64,000 bases of DNA from Hyaloscypha bicolor E (lineage: Eukaryota > Ascomycota > Leotiomycetes > Helotiales > Hyaloscyphaceae): the NCBI RefSeq assembly GCF_002865645.1, contig NW_020194684.1, forward strand, positions 2,123,241 to 2,187,240, given 5' to 3'. Of this stretch, positions 51,571-63,548 are shown piece after piece; position 1 is the stretch's first letter; every line of letters starts with the position of its first letter. A program made the position numbers and the translations under genes. The notes below the pieces were generated by a model. That model had not been told where the DNA came from and made no database searches. It saw nothing but the letters and a program-made list of their open reading frames with translations.

Positions 51571-53683
51571 ATGGCAATAGCACTGGAATTAATGCTGGTT
51601 CTTTCTGCGTTAGCTGTGCTTGGATCAGCAATTAGTGATGCGCTTGCTGCTGAGCTCGGGTATCCTGCTGGTGTTGACGTCTGGTGAGAAGATTTCGACC
51701 AATAACTTGTTACTGTGCTAATGCCTTCAGGTGTGGAAAAGCGTACAGGGCATCGTAAGAGGATCTTTCGAAAAAGCCCATTACAGATTGACTTCTGACA
51801 TCCTCAGAAACTCGTCCTTCAATCCTGGTGGGTGGCTTGAACTTCCAAAGCCCTCATCTACTCCACTGCTGGATCTCTCCATCCGCCCACGTACGAATCT
51901 GTATCTTGCTGGTGAAGAATACGCCTCCTTTATTATTGATGCTCCCATTTCCTACTTGACTGGTCAAGCCTTCATGAACGCCAGCTTTAATAAGCAAGAC
52001 AACCTCACAAGCCCTTTCACAACACTTTTCATCGATGTCGCTGTGGTTGAGTCGGGGTTGGATCTGATTTCAGGTCAAAATATCGCCGTCAATACCACCG
52101 GCAATGAGCTAGGGGTTTCTCTATCAGGACTCACTGCACGAGTTGAGCCGTACGACGTCGTTGTAACAGGAGCATCAGAGGATGGTGCTCAATTTTACAC
52201 GGCAACAACTCAGCTCCACTTTGTTCCTTCTCGTACAGATGGAGGAAGCGTGACCAAGATCGACAACCTCTATGGTGGCTTGTTGGTTCAAGATTACCTC
52301 TCAAACTCCACTTCGTGGACTCCTTTGTTCCCATATACATTCTATGTATCATGGGATGGCTGGCTTGAATTGAGCATTGACAGTAAGTAGCAATTGGTGA
52401 GACCGGTATCGCATCTGTTGACGATTCTATCTAGACCTCAGAGTGTTTAAAGACAAGGGTGAGTTCGGGCTTCAGACGGCAAATTTGAAGGCTGCTGATT
52501 ATTTGAGGATATAATATCATCCACATCGTGCCGAATGCTGGGCTTGCTAATGAAGCATTTGACTTTGATGAACTTGATACATTTCTCGATGTTATGGATG
52601 AGATTGAGCTGTGGTTAATGTTCGATATGAGTGAGTCCTCGATATCCTTTTCATAAAAGGCTTGAGCTAGGTTGACACACATGGCAGGATGGACATACAA
52701 AGTATGTTCTAGAAGAATAACAACAACAGTCCTGTCACTGACATGAAACAGAACCTCACTTCTGTGGAAATGCAAGTCAATAGACTAAAGGCACGAAAGA
52801 GCATGCTGCTTTATTACACCGGTGACGAACCTGACGGACAAGTGGGTAAGAGAAATATAATAAAACCGACATTCTTACTTTCACTAATCTTTGGCCAGAC
52901 GCTCTTAATGCGACCAAGATTACGTACGATCTAATCAAGTCTCTTGACCCATGGCACCCAGTCTCTCTCTGCTTGAATTGCCTGAACTATTATTTCGAAG
53001 AATACACCTCCGGCGCTGATATCATTATGTCCGACCCCTACCCGATAGCGGTCAACACCTCATGGTCGCATCAGTACGACACAACATGCAACACCACCTA
53101 CGGCTGCTGCGGCTGTGATGACTGTGATGGAGATTTCGAGGACGTAGCAAATCGTCTGGATCTTTACACTCAGTATCAAGAGATCTTAAATCTTCCCCAG
53201 AAACCTCAGTGGGGAGTTCCACAAGCATTCGGCAACGAGACCTTCTGGGCCAGATACCCAACGCCGGAAGAGGAGGTTGTCATGAACATGCTGTTTGTCA
53301 ATCACGGAGCGAAGGGCATTGCCATGTGGGATTACCCCACTGAACCTGATTTGGCAAATGTGACGAGTGCGCTGTCTAAGGTTCTGACTGTAAGCACCGT
53401 GTCATCGTTTCTCCTTGGGAGCTTCTACACTCAGTTGGAATCTGCTGGTCTGCCCAGAGTAGATGTGGCGTCATGGATTGTGGGAAGCAAGATGCTGGTC
53501 AGTGTTGTGAACAAGAATTATGTTGAGAGTCCCACGACAAACGTCACCATCACACTTCCAGACACTGCAGCAAGCGTTGAAGAAGTCTTCTGGGGCTCAG
53601 GTTGGAAAGTGAATGGGGCACAGTTGACGAAGCTCGGCTTGGAGGCATTGGAGGTTGACCTCTTTCTTGTTGAATTGGTTTAA
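51571..53683 (+). CDS. secreted glycoside-hydrolase-like TIM-barrel protein, family not assigned
   Basis: Eight exons: 51571-51683, 51731-51754, 51808-52382, 52435-52458, 52508-52630, 52688-52701, 52752-52845 and 52899-53683 (583 aa); three exons are 24 nt or less and all phases close. The signal peptide is MLVLSALAVLGSAISDALA (about residues 8-26). An N-terminal beta-rich domain with many N-glycosylation sites is followed by a barrel-like half: GYNIIHIVPNAGL, EIELWLMFDMRW, LLYYTGDEPDG and LGFCL-type strand equivalents (HPVSLCLNC). Then come GADIIMSDPYPI, a Cys cluster (YGCCGCDDCDGDF), a WGVPQAFG strand and AKGIAMWDYP. TGDEPDG and DPYP hold plausible catalytic acids. I recall similar uncharacterised proteins in fungi, but cannot name a CAZy family. 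Confidence 0.75.
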
Positions 53684-54618
53684 TGGAGATATTTCCAGAC
53701 ACCATTTCTACTCTGGCTTTCTCGTATAAAAGGTCATTTCGCTCAGATTCTTTGTATTTTCTTGGTTGTTTCAATACATCAATCTCACCGCTAATAGTTT
53801 GCCATTCAACCACTTCAAGCTCACAGCAGAACTACCAGTGTCAGTGCCTTTCTCAACATCACCCGAATTGCAGACAAAGCTCGTCCTTAGCACCAACTCC
53901 TCCACGGCTCCTCCCTTCTAAAATCTCTTGTTTTTGGCTTCACTCACTATCGTGTCCACCAAGTTCCCGATCTGCATCAGAAATCCAAACTGCTTTGCCT
54001 CTCACAAGAAACGCACCACAATACAGAATTCCAAGGAGCAAAGGGCATCGTCGGAAGTTCTCCAGAACATCATGTGAGTCTTTGACTTCAATAGAACTCG
54101 TTCTTGAACAAGAGACGGGTATGATTAAGGATATCGATTCCGGGGTACGATGTTCCCCTCTAGTATTGAGAAGCATTTCGTCATAAGTTAGTTCAGGAGG
54201 AGGGAGGCAGCTTGAATAACGCAAAAGTGAACATGTATCATATGTTATCACAACCTTCAGAATTATAGTCCGCAGCAATTGAAACCCTCAAGTTGGTAGA
54301 TTTCACCATGGAAAATAATCAATCTTAGTTTAATGCGCCAAATGGCATTTGCTATGTTACCGCAATTGCTAAACTAACTCATTATCGCTTCCTGTCTCAT
54401 CCACTCACAACTCAGCCTCACCCAATGCTAAGCAAACCAACCCCAACTACGGCAGCTGGTCACTACATGTTCTCTCTATGTTCTGTCGGTCAGGCATATC
54501 AACCGAAATAATCCAATCATCCCAAATCAAATTCCCCATTCATTACTCGAGAATCAAGTCGTCTCTGAATCATCTCATTTTAGGATGGTAAGCACAACTT
54601 CGTAATCAGACTTTGCTC
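53684..54618. other. intergenic, no gene seen
   Basis: Downstream of the glycosidase-like gene and of the disordered-protein gene (convergent 3' ends). ORFs at 53683-54186 (plus, Ser-rich) and 53940-54278 (minus) look like chance. Confidence 0.4.
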
Positions 54619-55218
54619 CTACAACGACTTGGACTTGGTTGGAATCTCAACAGCATCATCGTCCAGGTCGCGACAACCAGGTGGGATTTCCGATGCGTGG
54701 GGAGAGGACACGATAAGAGGACCCTGAATAAATCGACGAGCTTGAGTAGGCGAACGTGAGCGATAGAACCCGCTTTGGAGTCTGCTCCTATTGAGGGAAG
54801 GGCATTTCGGACTGGTAGAGCGACTACCCTTGTTTCGGTCTCTGCGAGGTTCTCGCATTGGTGTGTTTAGTAAGTTCAAGTTGAGGTCTTCTAGACCAAG
54901 GCCCACTGAATTGTCGCCATATTGCTGGGGTGTGATATCTCTTGAAACATTCACCGATCCATACCCGGAATCGGTGCGGCGATGGCTGGAATGAGCTCGA
55001 GTTGGTGTTGTTTGCTCCTTGACTTGAGGATAGGCTGCTTTGGACTTTGGAGTGAGATTTTTTGGTTGCAGCTGCCTGCCATCTGGAGTTCGGGGATATT
55101 CGAGAGGCCATGGATGAGCAGGCTCTTCAGGAATAGTGTTTTGTCTTCGTGCAGGTTCTTGACGGGTGTTGCCCTTCGCCCGATCCTCCTCAGTGTTCGT
55201 CATCTGAGTGTCAGACAT
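54619..55218 (-). CDS. small disordered protein, function unknown
   Basis: 199 aa from ATG 55218, chosen because an upstream in-frame ATG (55269) only adds 17 residues of poor quality. It is rich in Ser, Thr, Pro, Arg and Gln throughout (PARRQNTIPEEP, SSHRRTDSGYGSV, RDRNKGSRSTSP) with several SP/TP sites, and ends with an acidic-basic tail (DLDDDAVEIPTKSKSL). A LGLEDLNLNLL segment could be a short binding helix. No domain, signal peptide or membrane segment. It reads like a phosphoregulated intrinsically disordered protein; the role is unknown. Confidence 0.6.
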   Translation of the reverse strand: MSDTQMTNTEEDRAKGNTRQEPARRQNTIPEEPAHPWPLEYPRTPDGRQLQPKNLTPKSKAAYPQVKEQTTPTRAHSSHRRTDSGYGSVNVSRDITPQQYGDNSVGLGLEDLNLNLLNTPMREPRRDRNKGSRSTSPKCPSLNRSRLQSGFYRSRSPTQARRFIQGPLIVSSPHASEIPPGCRDLDDDAVEIPTKSKSL

Positions 55219-56434
55219 GGTGGCTGAACACGGGGTCGTTTTTAGTTTTGAGTGGCCCAAGAGGATCATATGTGTAGAATGAGGACGAGCTATCCAAGCG
55301 CAAGGCGCTGGACAAGGTAGTGTTCCGAGTGGTTGTTGTGAAAGGATAGGGGTTTCCTTCCCTGCTTTGTTGTTGAAGGAGGAAGAACGAGCCTCGGATC
55401 TTTCTGAAAGATCGAGTACTTATGTAAACGTCTTATGAATGGGACGGTGTGTTCTGGTGAATGCATCAACTTTGGTGGTGCTCACGACTTTAGCGAGAGC
55501 GATAGGGGTAGAGTTCGGTAATCGGCCAATGAGAGGCGCCAGTTTTGAAAGAAAGGGGTATTCACCGCGACACCCAAAAGGTGCGAATTTAAAAATGCGA
55601 CGACTTGTGAGTAGTGGAAACCTTATAAATTGGTATGGGTGGTGTTCAAGTGGGAATAACTGGAATAATGGTTAATTATTTATATACAATTTCTGATTGA
55701 CATTTGCCCTTCTTCTGATCGAAAATAAACCAATAATTAATCTCTTCTCTCTTCAGGTCGTATCATTTCGGCTGATATAAAGATTGCTAGGCCTTCACGA
55801 CACACAAATGACCAAAATTCTCTCAAAGTGACACCTAGTCCCGTGGCGTCTGTCAAACAGTGGAAGGATTGCAGGTAGCACCGTAGCAACCACTTTGAGC
55901 GACTGACTCCAATAGCTATTTATCATAGATGAAATGGATGGCTTACATCGTCTCCAAGCATAATAGTGAACCTTCAACAGAGCCTAGCATTGGTTTGAGG
56001 AGAATGCTTCGTGGATTCAATGCTCACACTCCCCAAACTCCAGTCGACCTGAAAGATAAAAGCCCGCTCTTCAAAAATTTGTCAATATTAATTATGCTTG
56101 TTTACTCGCTGTAGGACAGAAAGGGCAAAACAAATCAAGGAAGCCGCTCAGAGAGTCGTACGCCTGAGACCTTACTAAGCCAAAGAACTCCATCCTCCCA
56201 TAATGTCCGATTATGAATCTTGAAAATACTCTGGTCATCACCAGCTCTGTGTCTCAAGCTAGCTCTCAAAGAAATAGCCATTCAGCATCAGCCGAAATAT
56301 GAAAAGCCGATATTCCAATATGCTTTCCCATACCGCCACCGATATCTAGTCTCAGTTCTAGTGCTGGCCAATGCATCACACACTGATGTAATCAAATCAA
56401 TGAGAACATCGAGATGGATATTGAATGTCGCCGC
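55219..56434. other. intergenic, no gene seen
   Basis: Contains the promoter of the minus-strand disordered-protein gene. Small ORFs lack support. Confidence 0.4.
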
Positions 56435-57773
56435 CTAAAAGAGAGGCTCTCCATAGTCAGAAGGAGATGGCGAGCGTGGCGGGAGTTGGTTCTTATTGAG
56501 AGCAAGCAGAGGTGGCGGCGTATATCCGAAGATGCTGAGGTAATTTTGGGGATCCGAACCATCTGGGATACAGGGCGGTTCATCGCCAGCTTTGTAGAAG
56601 GGATCCCCATCAGTTCCAAGCATGGCGGAGGAGATATCTTCGCCTCCAGAAACCGGATGAGGAGAAGCCGCTTGATCTGCCACCTTGCCCTTCTCACCCC
56701 ACCCTGACTTGAGTTGTCGAGGAGGCGGAGTCTTGAGATTATAACGGACTGCCCTGAGTGGGTGGGCAGGCTTTGGCACATGGTAAGCAGGTCCACAGCG
56801 TGCCCGGCTGACTGTGGCCTTGCCCCAGCTTTCTGCGAGCTGTATGTACTGAGCTTCCTTCTGCTTCCGCTCATTATAATCAAGAATAGAGGACATTAGA
56901 ATCTGGTTTGCTATTGCAAATAATGTAAGTAATAATAGTGTTGAAGGAGAGCAGATACAGTACCCTTGTGCTGTTGCTCAAGATCCCGAGCTGCTCCTTC
57001 TTCCATCGATTTGATGAGCTCCTTTGCCTCTTCGTCGAATTCGGGACAAGCCGCTGAAGGAGGTAAATTAGCAGCCACTGATGTTTGCTTTAGCCAAGGA
57101 GAGGTACCAAACTTAAATTCTATCGCGCCCTCGGTTGCGATCCGATGCAAATACTTGTCATCGGAGAAGTGGTCATTCATGTCGGCCTTGAACTTCGCGA
57201 GGAGGAAACCATCACGCTTTAGCTTCTGGTACTGTTGCAAAGTAGGAAGGTAGGCGAAAGCGTTATTGTTGCAAAGATTCCGCAGAATTTTCAGCGCATG
57301 CAATAAGTAGCTTTGGCGGTAATAGCTATCGAGTGGAAGACGAAGCTGCTGGCGAATCTGTCCTTCGAGAGTCTGTGGATGAATGCCGGATCGGAGTTTG
57401 CTGAAAACTAAGGACTCTGCTTCGGTCCACTGAGCGCGAGTATTATGGCCTCGCTCGGTACGTTCCATGCTGGCACGACTCCATTCACGGAGAACGAGGG
57501 GTGCTGTTGAGGTTAGAACTTGCGGGTCAGCGAGAAGGAGAGGGAGCACTCGCGGAAAGAGTTCGCGTTAGATGGATAATCCACCATTGCTAGGAGTTTC
57601 GGATACTCGCTGATGAAGAGGTGGCTATGTATTGGGAAGATACTCTCTGTCCTACCGCAATGTGGGATGAAGTGCCCGGTAGCTCGGAGAACTTTCTTGA
57701 TGGTGTAGATCTCGAGATTGTTCCTGGAAGTCTGAGGTTCAAAGTAAGCATTTATGAATTTGCTACTGAGCAC
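56435..57773 (-). CDS. protein of unknown function, possible frameshift
   Basis: The 3' exon 56910-56435 joins the exon ending at 56964 by a 46-nt intron (phase closes), giving EQQHK-ANQILMSSIL. Upstream, the frame to about 57560 reads DPQVLTSTAPLVLREWSRAS, then WTEAESLVFSKLRSGIHPQT and LRNLCNNNAFAYLPTLQQY. A further segment, 57773 to about 57555 (NNLEIYTIKKVLRATGHFIP, then LFISEYPKLLAMVDYPSNAN), clearly belongs to the same kind of protein, but in another frame. No intron I tried joins them in phase, so either a one-base frameshift or an unusual splice exists at about 57545-57560. The C-terminal tail is Pro-rich and disordered (PPPLLALNKNQLPPRSPSPS). No known domain. Confidence 0.55.
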
Positions 57774-58943
57774 AAATAGGCAGCAATATAGCGAAAGAAC
57801 AAAGAAATTTCAAATAAAACAGAGATCAGTGTATTCACTTCAGAGAGGGCCTTTTCAGATTTAAAGCTGCGAAGTAAAGAAATAACAAGATTCCATAGCT
57901 GCTAGAAAGATATAAAACTGCTATCTTGGTATATATCCAGATACATTGACCACTGCTGCATCTTTTGATTTGAAGAAGATACTCCGAGAGGTCTCGAACT
58001 TTCTTCGAGAAAGGGTATTATGCTAGCTATACTCTCTTCAAGGATTGCATGGAAGCTAAACAAATTGTTCTGGATACAGAAAATGAATCAACTGCCTATA
58101 ATCCAAGAGACCAAGAATCGTAGGCCCTTTGCCTCGTTAAGCTCCACCACCAACAGTAGCACCTATCGCTTTCCATAGAGTACTCAAAGCTTTCAAGGAT
58201 GTCGCCAACCTATACTCGCAAGCCAACAATCTACATCTTGTCTGGCGTTTGGAGGAGTGTGCTTGCAAGTTCTGCTGCTTTTCCCCAAGAATTGGAAAAA
58301 GGGAGCGAATCACGTGATGCAAGCTCACCTGTAACTGTTGCCATCGTGGGGTGATGTGAGGACGGATTCCATGGTTAACAAGAATAACTTCAGAATTATT
58401 GATCGAATTGTTCAGGCCATGTTTGCCACTGTGGCGGAATTATTTCAATATGCTTGCAGCTGTGCGAATCCAACTCCGCTCAAGAAGGTTTGACTATGGT
58501 ACTTGCCATTAAGGGCTTGAGATCTGAAGGAACTGAGGCTGCATAGCTACCGGAATTTCAGAGATTTCTCAATGGAATCACCATACCTAGATATAATCAC
58601 GGGCACGGTTCATGCAGAGAGCTTCAAAGAGTTGATTGAGCTGAAATGGAGTATGGTTTCACCAGTACCTAAATAAAGAGCAAGCATCTGAGAAATCCCG
58701 AAAGCACCTCACGAGGTTGTACAAGGAGGCCTGGAGATGCTTGTCAAATTCCGATTCTGGATCTCTGTGACCGACACTGCCAAGCTGGATCATATGATAA
58801 GAACGAAGCATAGGAGCCTCCAGTGATCCATCTCCTAAAACGGTGACACCCCATCAAACAATTCATTCCGTTATTGTGACCCTCGTTCAACGGCATGAAC
58901 ACACCTGCAAAGTTTGCAAAGCCACTCAAGGATTCCATACTTA
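57774..58943. other. intergenic, no gene seen
   Basis: Short ORFs at 58137-58328 and 58744-58947 have no support. Confidence 0.4.
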
Positions 58944-61060
58944 TCAAGACTCCGCACGACCACGAACCCTATCAATGAATGACAAATATCTCCGCTTAAT
59001 GACCCTCTTGCTTTCATTAGTGCGAGCGCTCAATACTGAGGCGGACCGCTGAGCAGGACTCTCAACTACAGTCGTACTCGTTGGCATGAACATAGACGGT
59101 GGCTTGTTCTCACTCGCGATAGCTGGTGCATCAGTCTGCGAGTTCTTCCGCATAGCTTCCACAGTTCGGATGAAAGCTGGATCTTGTTCATTCGCCTCAA
59201 TCTGCGATTGTGTTTTCAACGCGTTCAGGGTCCGAACGAAAGCAGGATCTCTCTCATTCAGTTTGTTCAAGGTGTTCGGAGTATTCGGCGTGGAGCATCT
59301 CTCTGGAGGTGGGGTTCGGGTGCCCTGGGAAATTTCATATGTCCGCGTGCACATGATTTCTCCTGGCTGGAACTGCTCAAAGCGAGGAGTTGATGCACCC
59401 ATGGGAGTTCCCAACTGGGTAGAAGCAGTAGAGAGTAATGAATCCCGTACATTCGAATATTGCTGGATACCATCCGAATGTCCATTCTCCAGGATGTGCC
59501 CCTGGTCCTTGAGCAACGCACCAGTAAGAGAACTGACTATGCAATTAGACATAGAACTGTGTATGTATGTTTCAACATTGAATCTTTTTATTTCCTCCTC
59601 AAATTCTTGTGCAAAGCTTCGACTATGGTGTAGTCTGAGGCCGAAGGGTTCCGGTAAAAGCGCGGAATTCGGATGCAGGTTCGAGGTATAAACTGGAGCA
59701 TTGTCATCTAGAGAGGGCATATGTGGCCAAGCGGGGTCATTGGGAATGATGAGATCGACTTCTTGGTCTCCATCAGCAAAGGCAGCAGAAAGCAATTGCT
59801 TTGTATAATCCGGAGTAAAACCCGAGACACGGCAACGCTGCAGAATGCCATGGAGCTCAGACATCATATCGAAGATATGTATTTCGTCGTCAGGGCAGTA
59901 TTTGACTAAGGTTCGTTCAGCTATGATTGACAAAGAGAAAGGATTGACCAACCAGTAGAAGAGCCAAGCTCCTCGGTCTTGGTACGGAAGCCACCATATC
60001 GTCGGCACATGAGATTCAGTTCAGCCATCGTCAGTCTGCCAGGACGCTCTTTCAATCCTCGAATCAGGCCAAGCAAAAGATCCTCCAATTTATCATTGTT
60101 ATGCCCGAACGATGGAGCGAGTCTCATGGAGCTGCCACCGAAGCGTGTGAAATCGACCTCGATGGTAAGTCGCTGGATACGATCAAGAAAGTTCAACAGC
60201 CAAATATGGGAGAGTGGTGAGAAGACTGGGCCGCTGAAGACATTCAGAGTGACATGGAAGTGATAGGTTGTCCAGAAATAGGTCATCAGGTCGTGACGGA
60301 GGGCGCGAAATGCATGGACACCGCCAAAGACAGGGTCAAGGACGTTCCATGGGGATATGAAGTGGCTGTCGGGGAATACCGCTCTGACTGCGAACTTGGG
60401 GGAGAGATTGATCTTTCGCCGTTCAAACCCCTCGAAGCAGAAGGCATAGATCCTGTGGCGAACAGCGGCTGGTAAAGCAGACAGGCGGTGTTCTCCATTC
60501 TGCTCGTCATAAGCGCTAACCAGTTGTTCAAATACTTCTGTTTGGTCGATGGAGATTTTATGAGGAGCGGCAATTGCCACAAGATCAACAGATCTATCGA
60601 AGGTTGGTTTGTCTCGTTCCTCCTCCTCAATCGGCAGCAGATTCTCGGACTGCGACAGCGCAGTGGAGCATTTGCTTGCATGGCTCTGTGAGTAGTTTGT
60701 ACTTTGAGATTGCACAGAGGGACGTCGCGCAATGAGGGGTTGATGATTGTCGCTCGCAGTGCTCGAGGATCGGAGGGAGGATCGGAGGTCGGGGAATCGG
60801 CGCACCACTGTCACACGGAGGTCAGAGCAGTCATGGAACGGTCTAAGAGGCGATCTTACTCGTGGGCCGTGGGCAGTTGGCTTGATGGTTGAGGTTGGAG
60901 AATTGACGTGGCGATCCGGTGTTGACTGTCTTCCACAAGGGGAAGTCTCGCCGGGGAGTCCACGCTTAAAGTCGACGGAACGCGCTGGGAAACCACTTTC
61001 CAATACCGGCTGCATTAATAGACGGTAGGCAGATGAATAAAGAAATAAAGAAGGAATCAT
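58944..61060 (-). CDS. large protein with 2EXR/F-box-like core, function unknown
   Basis: Two exons, 61060-59953 and 59905-58944 (689 aa); the 47-nt intron has a GCTGAAC branch point and closes phase. ATG 61060 is the first in the open frame. Residues 1-170 are disordered and basic. Residues about 190-370 form an ordered part that begins with LSALPAAVRHRIYAFCFEGF, similar in pattern to the 2EXR/F-box-like LPxEIRxxIY start of many Pezizomycotina proteins. It continues with FRALRHDLMTYFWTTYHFHV and LNFLDRIQRLTIEVDF, as in that group. The second exon starts with a short helical segment (DDEIHIFDMMSELHGILQRC) and then is low-complexity, with an ERDPAFVRTLNAL / EQDPAFIRTVEAM duplication. Nothing indicates an enzymatic role. 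Confidence 0.62.
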
Positions 61061-62892
61061 GGAACCATACTCTGTATCCCATAAACTTGATATTTCTTGC
61101 TCCGTTTAAAGCGTCTTGCGGAGAGCATTCGAGGCTTGGGTGCAGTTCGCTTGCGGCTCTTAAGAACTGAAACAGCTCAAAAATTATGAAGATTCCTCGC
61201 TCACATCTCTTCCAAGAAAAGGTAATCGTAGAGAACCGCCGGTGGTAAGACTCTCTTGATTTGCACTATCCCATGAGTTAAATAAATTGAAATTTAATGC
61301 CCGTCGCGTAGATCTCGCACGAAGTTCTAGGCTGACTGTTTGACCTCGACTCTCGCTTGCCGCGAGGTGGCTCTTTAGCTGCAATGAGGCTCAAAAAAGA
61401 GGGGGGGGGAGAGGCAAATGCGAACTGGTACGCAGACCAAGAATCAAAGTGGCAAAAGCTCACAAGACAACCTAATCTGACTGTCGACTCGAGTCAGAAG
61501 AGGGTGTCAAGTTACGAAAATCTCCCTGGATAAGATTTTGCTCGATTCGAAAACTCCCCTTGCAAGCAAGGTTCCAACAACCGGGGTTGTTTAAAGCCGC
61601 TGTCGTCCCCTTAGTTTGGATCCTTTAATTTGCAACGGGAAGCATGTCTTCTCCTTGCAGAGCCCGCGCGCTGTTGTCGCTGTAAGTTGTTAGTTATGGT
61701 TAAATGTTGGTGTGAGAGTAACTTACCTGCCACCGCGTGCGGGGCTCGGGTTGCTGTGGGCGGAAAATTCCTTATTCAACTATGTACCACTGCCTCTCGT
61801 TTTTGAAGTAGCCGAGGACAGCCCGATAAAGTTCGAGCTCTCTGCTTGCCCACCAGACTTCCAACAGCAATATCGCGAACTTCCAACACATCACAGTCTT
61901 CAGTACACCAATCTAATGGTTCTTGATGTTTCAGGCAGTGAAATATTAAAGATTACGTTCGTAGCTCAGGAGATTGCGGCAGGGCAGATAAATATATTGC
62001 AGAGAACGGCAGTAACATCATGGGATGGGGCTTGCTTGACTTTAATAACTTTGGCAGAATACTTCTAAGCAAGCGGGTTCTATCAAGTGAACACTACAAC
62101 TGGCAACTATTAAACAAGCAACGATCAAAACTTCAATCTCAATGCAAATGAAGTTCTAGAATGGTCTCAAACGGATGAAGCAGGGAAGAACAGATGTACC
62201 TCACAGTCAGATTCAATGCATACAACAAAAAGAATTTAGCACCCGAGCTATTTGCATTATCGATAATAGAGTAGGATCCCGTTTGATTCAAGGTCCCTCG
62301 GGCCAGGTCAAGAAATTTGCTTGGATCCGGGACAATGGGTGGATGTTCGCATTTCCCGCACACAGAGAACTCATCGAACAAAACGTACGCAATTGAGACA
62401 ATTCTCGATGGTTTTAGTGCTTCTCAGTGAGGGGGGAAATGGCAAAATTCGATCTCTTGGGTCCAAAATCGGCACCCAGGAGAGTCCCAAATTTGCTCGA
62501 AGGTGGCATGCCTGTAGGAGTTCCAATTTGCAGCGCGAAACCTTTCCCCATCGAATTTCCTTGACCTCGCATCTATGTGGACTTAGCTTTGGACTTCGGG
62601 GGTTCGATGTTGAGGCTGTGGTCGAATTCGAGTGAAATCGAAGGTGTGTCGTTGTAGAAGGCGCGAGCCGCTTCTCGCTCAACATGCGGGATGACTCAGC
62701 TTCTGGCTGGTGATCTTCCCCGAAGAATTTCCGCCCTCGTCTTTTTGTATTTAGGTCTTGCTCAAGTCCTTCGGCTCTTAATACCTCCAACCTCTCGAAG
62801 GACACAGTTAGAAGATCAAAGACTCGACAGAAGTCCCACCAAAGTTTACTCTACAAGGCAAAATTTCTGCGCCATTCCAAAGCGTCCCCACC
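61061..62892. other. long intergenic region, no gene recognised
   Basis: A minus-strand frame at 62371-62805 (144 codons; RRGRKFFGEDHQPEAESSRM) and plus-strand frames at 61712-62068 and 62175-62396 show no family signal. A run of nine G lies at 61402-61410. Promoters of the flanking divergent genes lie at the two ends. Confidence 0.35.
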
Positions 62893-63548
62893 ATGTCTGC
62901 AGCCCCCCCAGCCAACTTCAACGCCGAGGAGGCGGACAACCTCGAAGACGTAAGGATCTCTTCTTCCTCTCAAGTTAGCCCTTGTCGTACTGGCTGCTAA
63001 CTTACCGGTAGATTGAGAAGCAGTTCGCTGTCAAAGGTTTGCAGCCCCTTCGTCCAGCCTTCCAATTACCCCGCCACTGACCCCGCCATAGCCGTTCAAC
63101 ATATGACCACATACTGGGCAATTCTCGAAAAGGTCCGCGGATCATCCCTCAGACTCACTAAGATGGACGACGACATATACGAGCATCTGAAGAAAGATTT
63201 CCCCGAGTTCGACCCTGCGGCGACCATCGACGAGGACGAGATGAAGAGCAAAACTGGCAAGGAACGGTGGCGGAAGTTCATGATGGCATACGAGAAGAAG
63301 ATTGATGATTACAACTTTGGCACAATAATGAGATTAAACCCGAAGATGGAGAATGAACAAGAAACGACCATTTTTGGTAGGATATTCTTGATGGGGTTGT
63401 TTTGAATATCGCTGACTGGTACTGTACAGTTCCTCGAATGCAATTCTACGCCATTGAGATTGCAAGAAACAAAAACGCCCTGAACGACTGGATCTACGAG
63501 AAGAACAACGGGGTATCAGCAGATGGGAAGACGGAGGATCCGAAGTGA
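62893..63548 (+). CDS. PBDC1/YPL225W-family protein
   Basis: Four exons, 62893-62949, 63012-63036, 63092-63376 and 63430-63548 (161 aa), one of them only 25 nt; all phases close. The conserved core is visible as IEKQFAVKAVQHMTTYWAIL, then LRLTKMDDDIYEHLKKDFPE, KERWRKFMMAYEKKIDDYNF and GTIMRLNP, then MQFYAIEIARNKNALNDW. This matches the small PBDC1 family (also called polysaccharide biosynthesis domain-containing protein 1), yeast Ypl225w. Work on the yeast protein links it to folding of the elongation factor eEF1A; that is from memory of the family, not from this sequence. It is likely a single-copy housekeeping gene. Confidence 0.88.

Noticed and set aside
61402..61410. poly-G run as a quadruplex or origin signal
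   Set aside because: A single short run without partner runs nearby.
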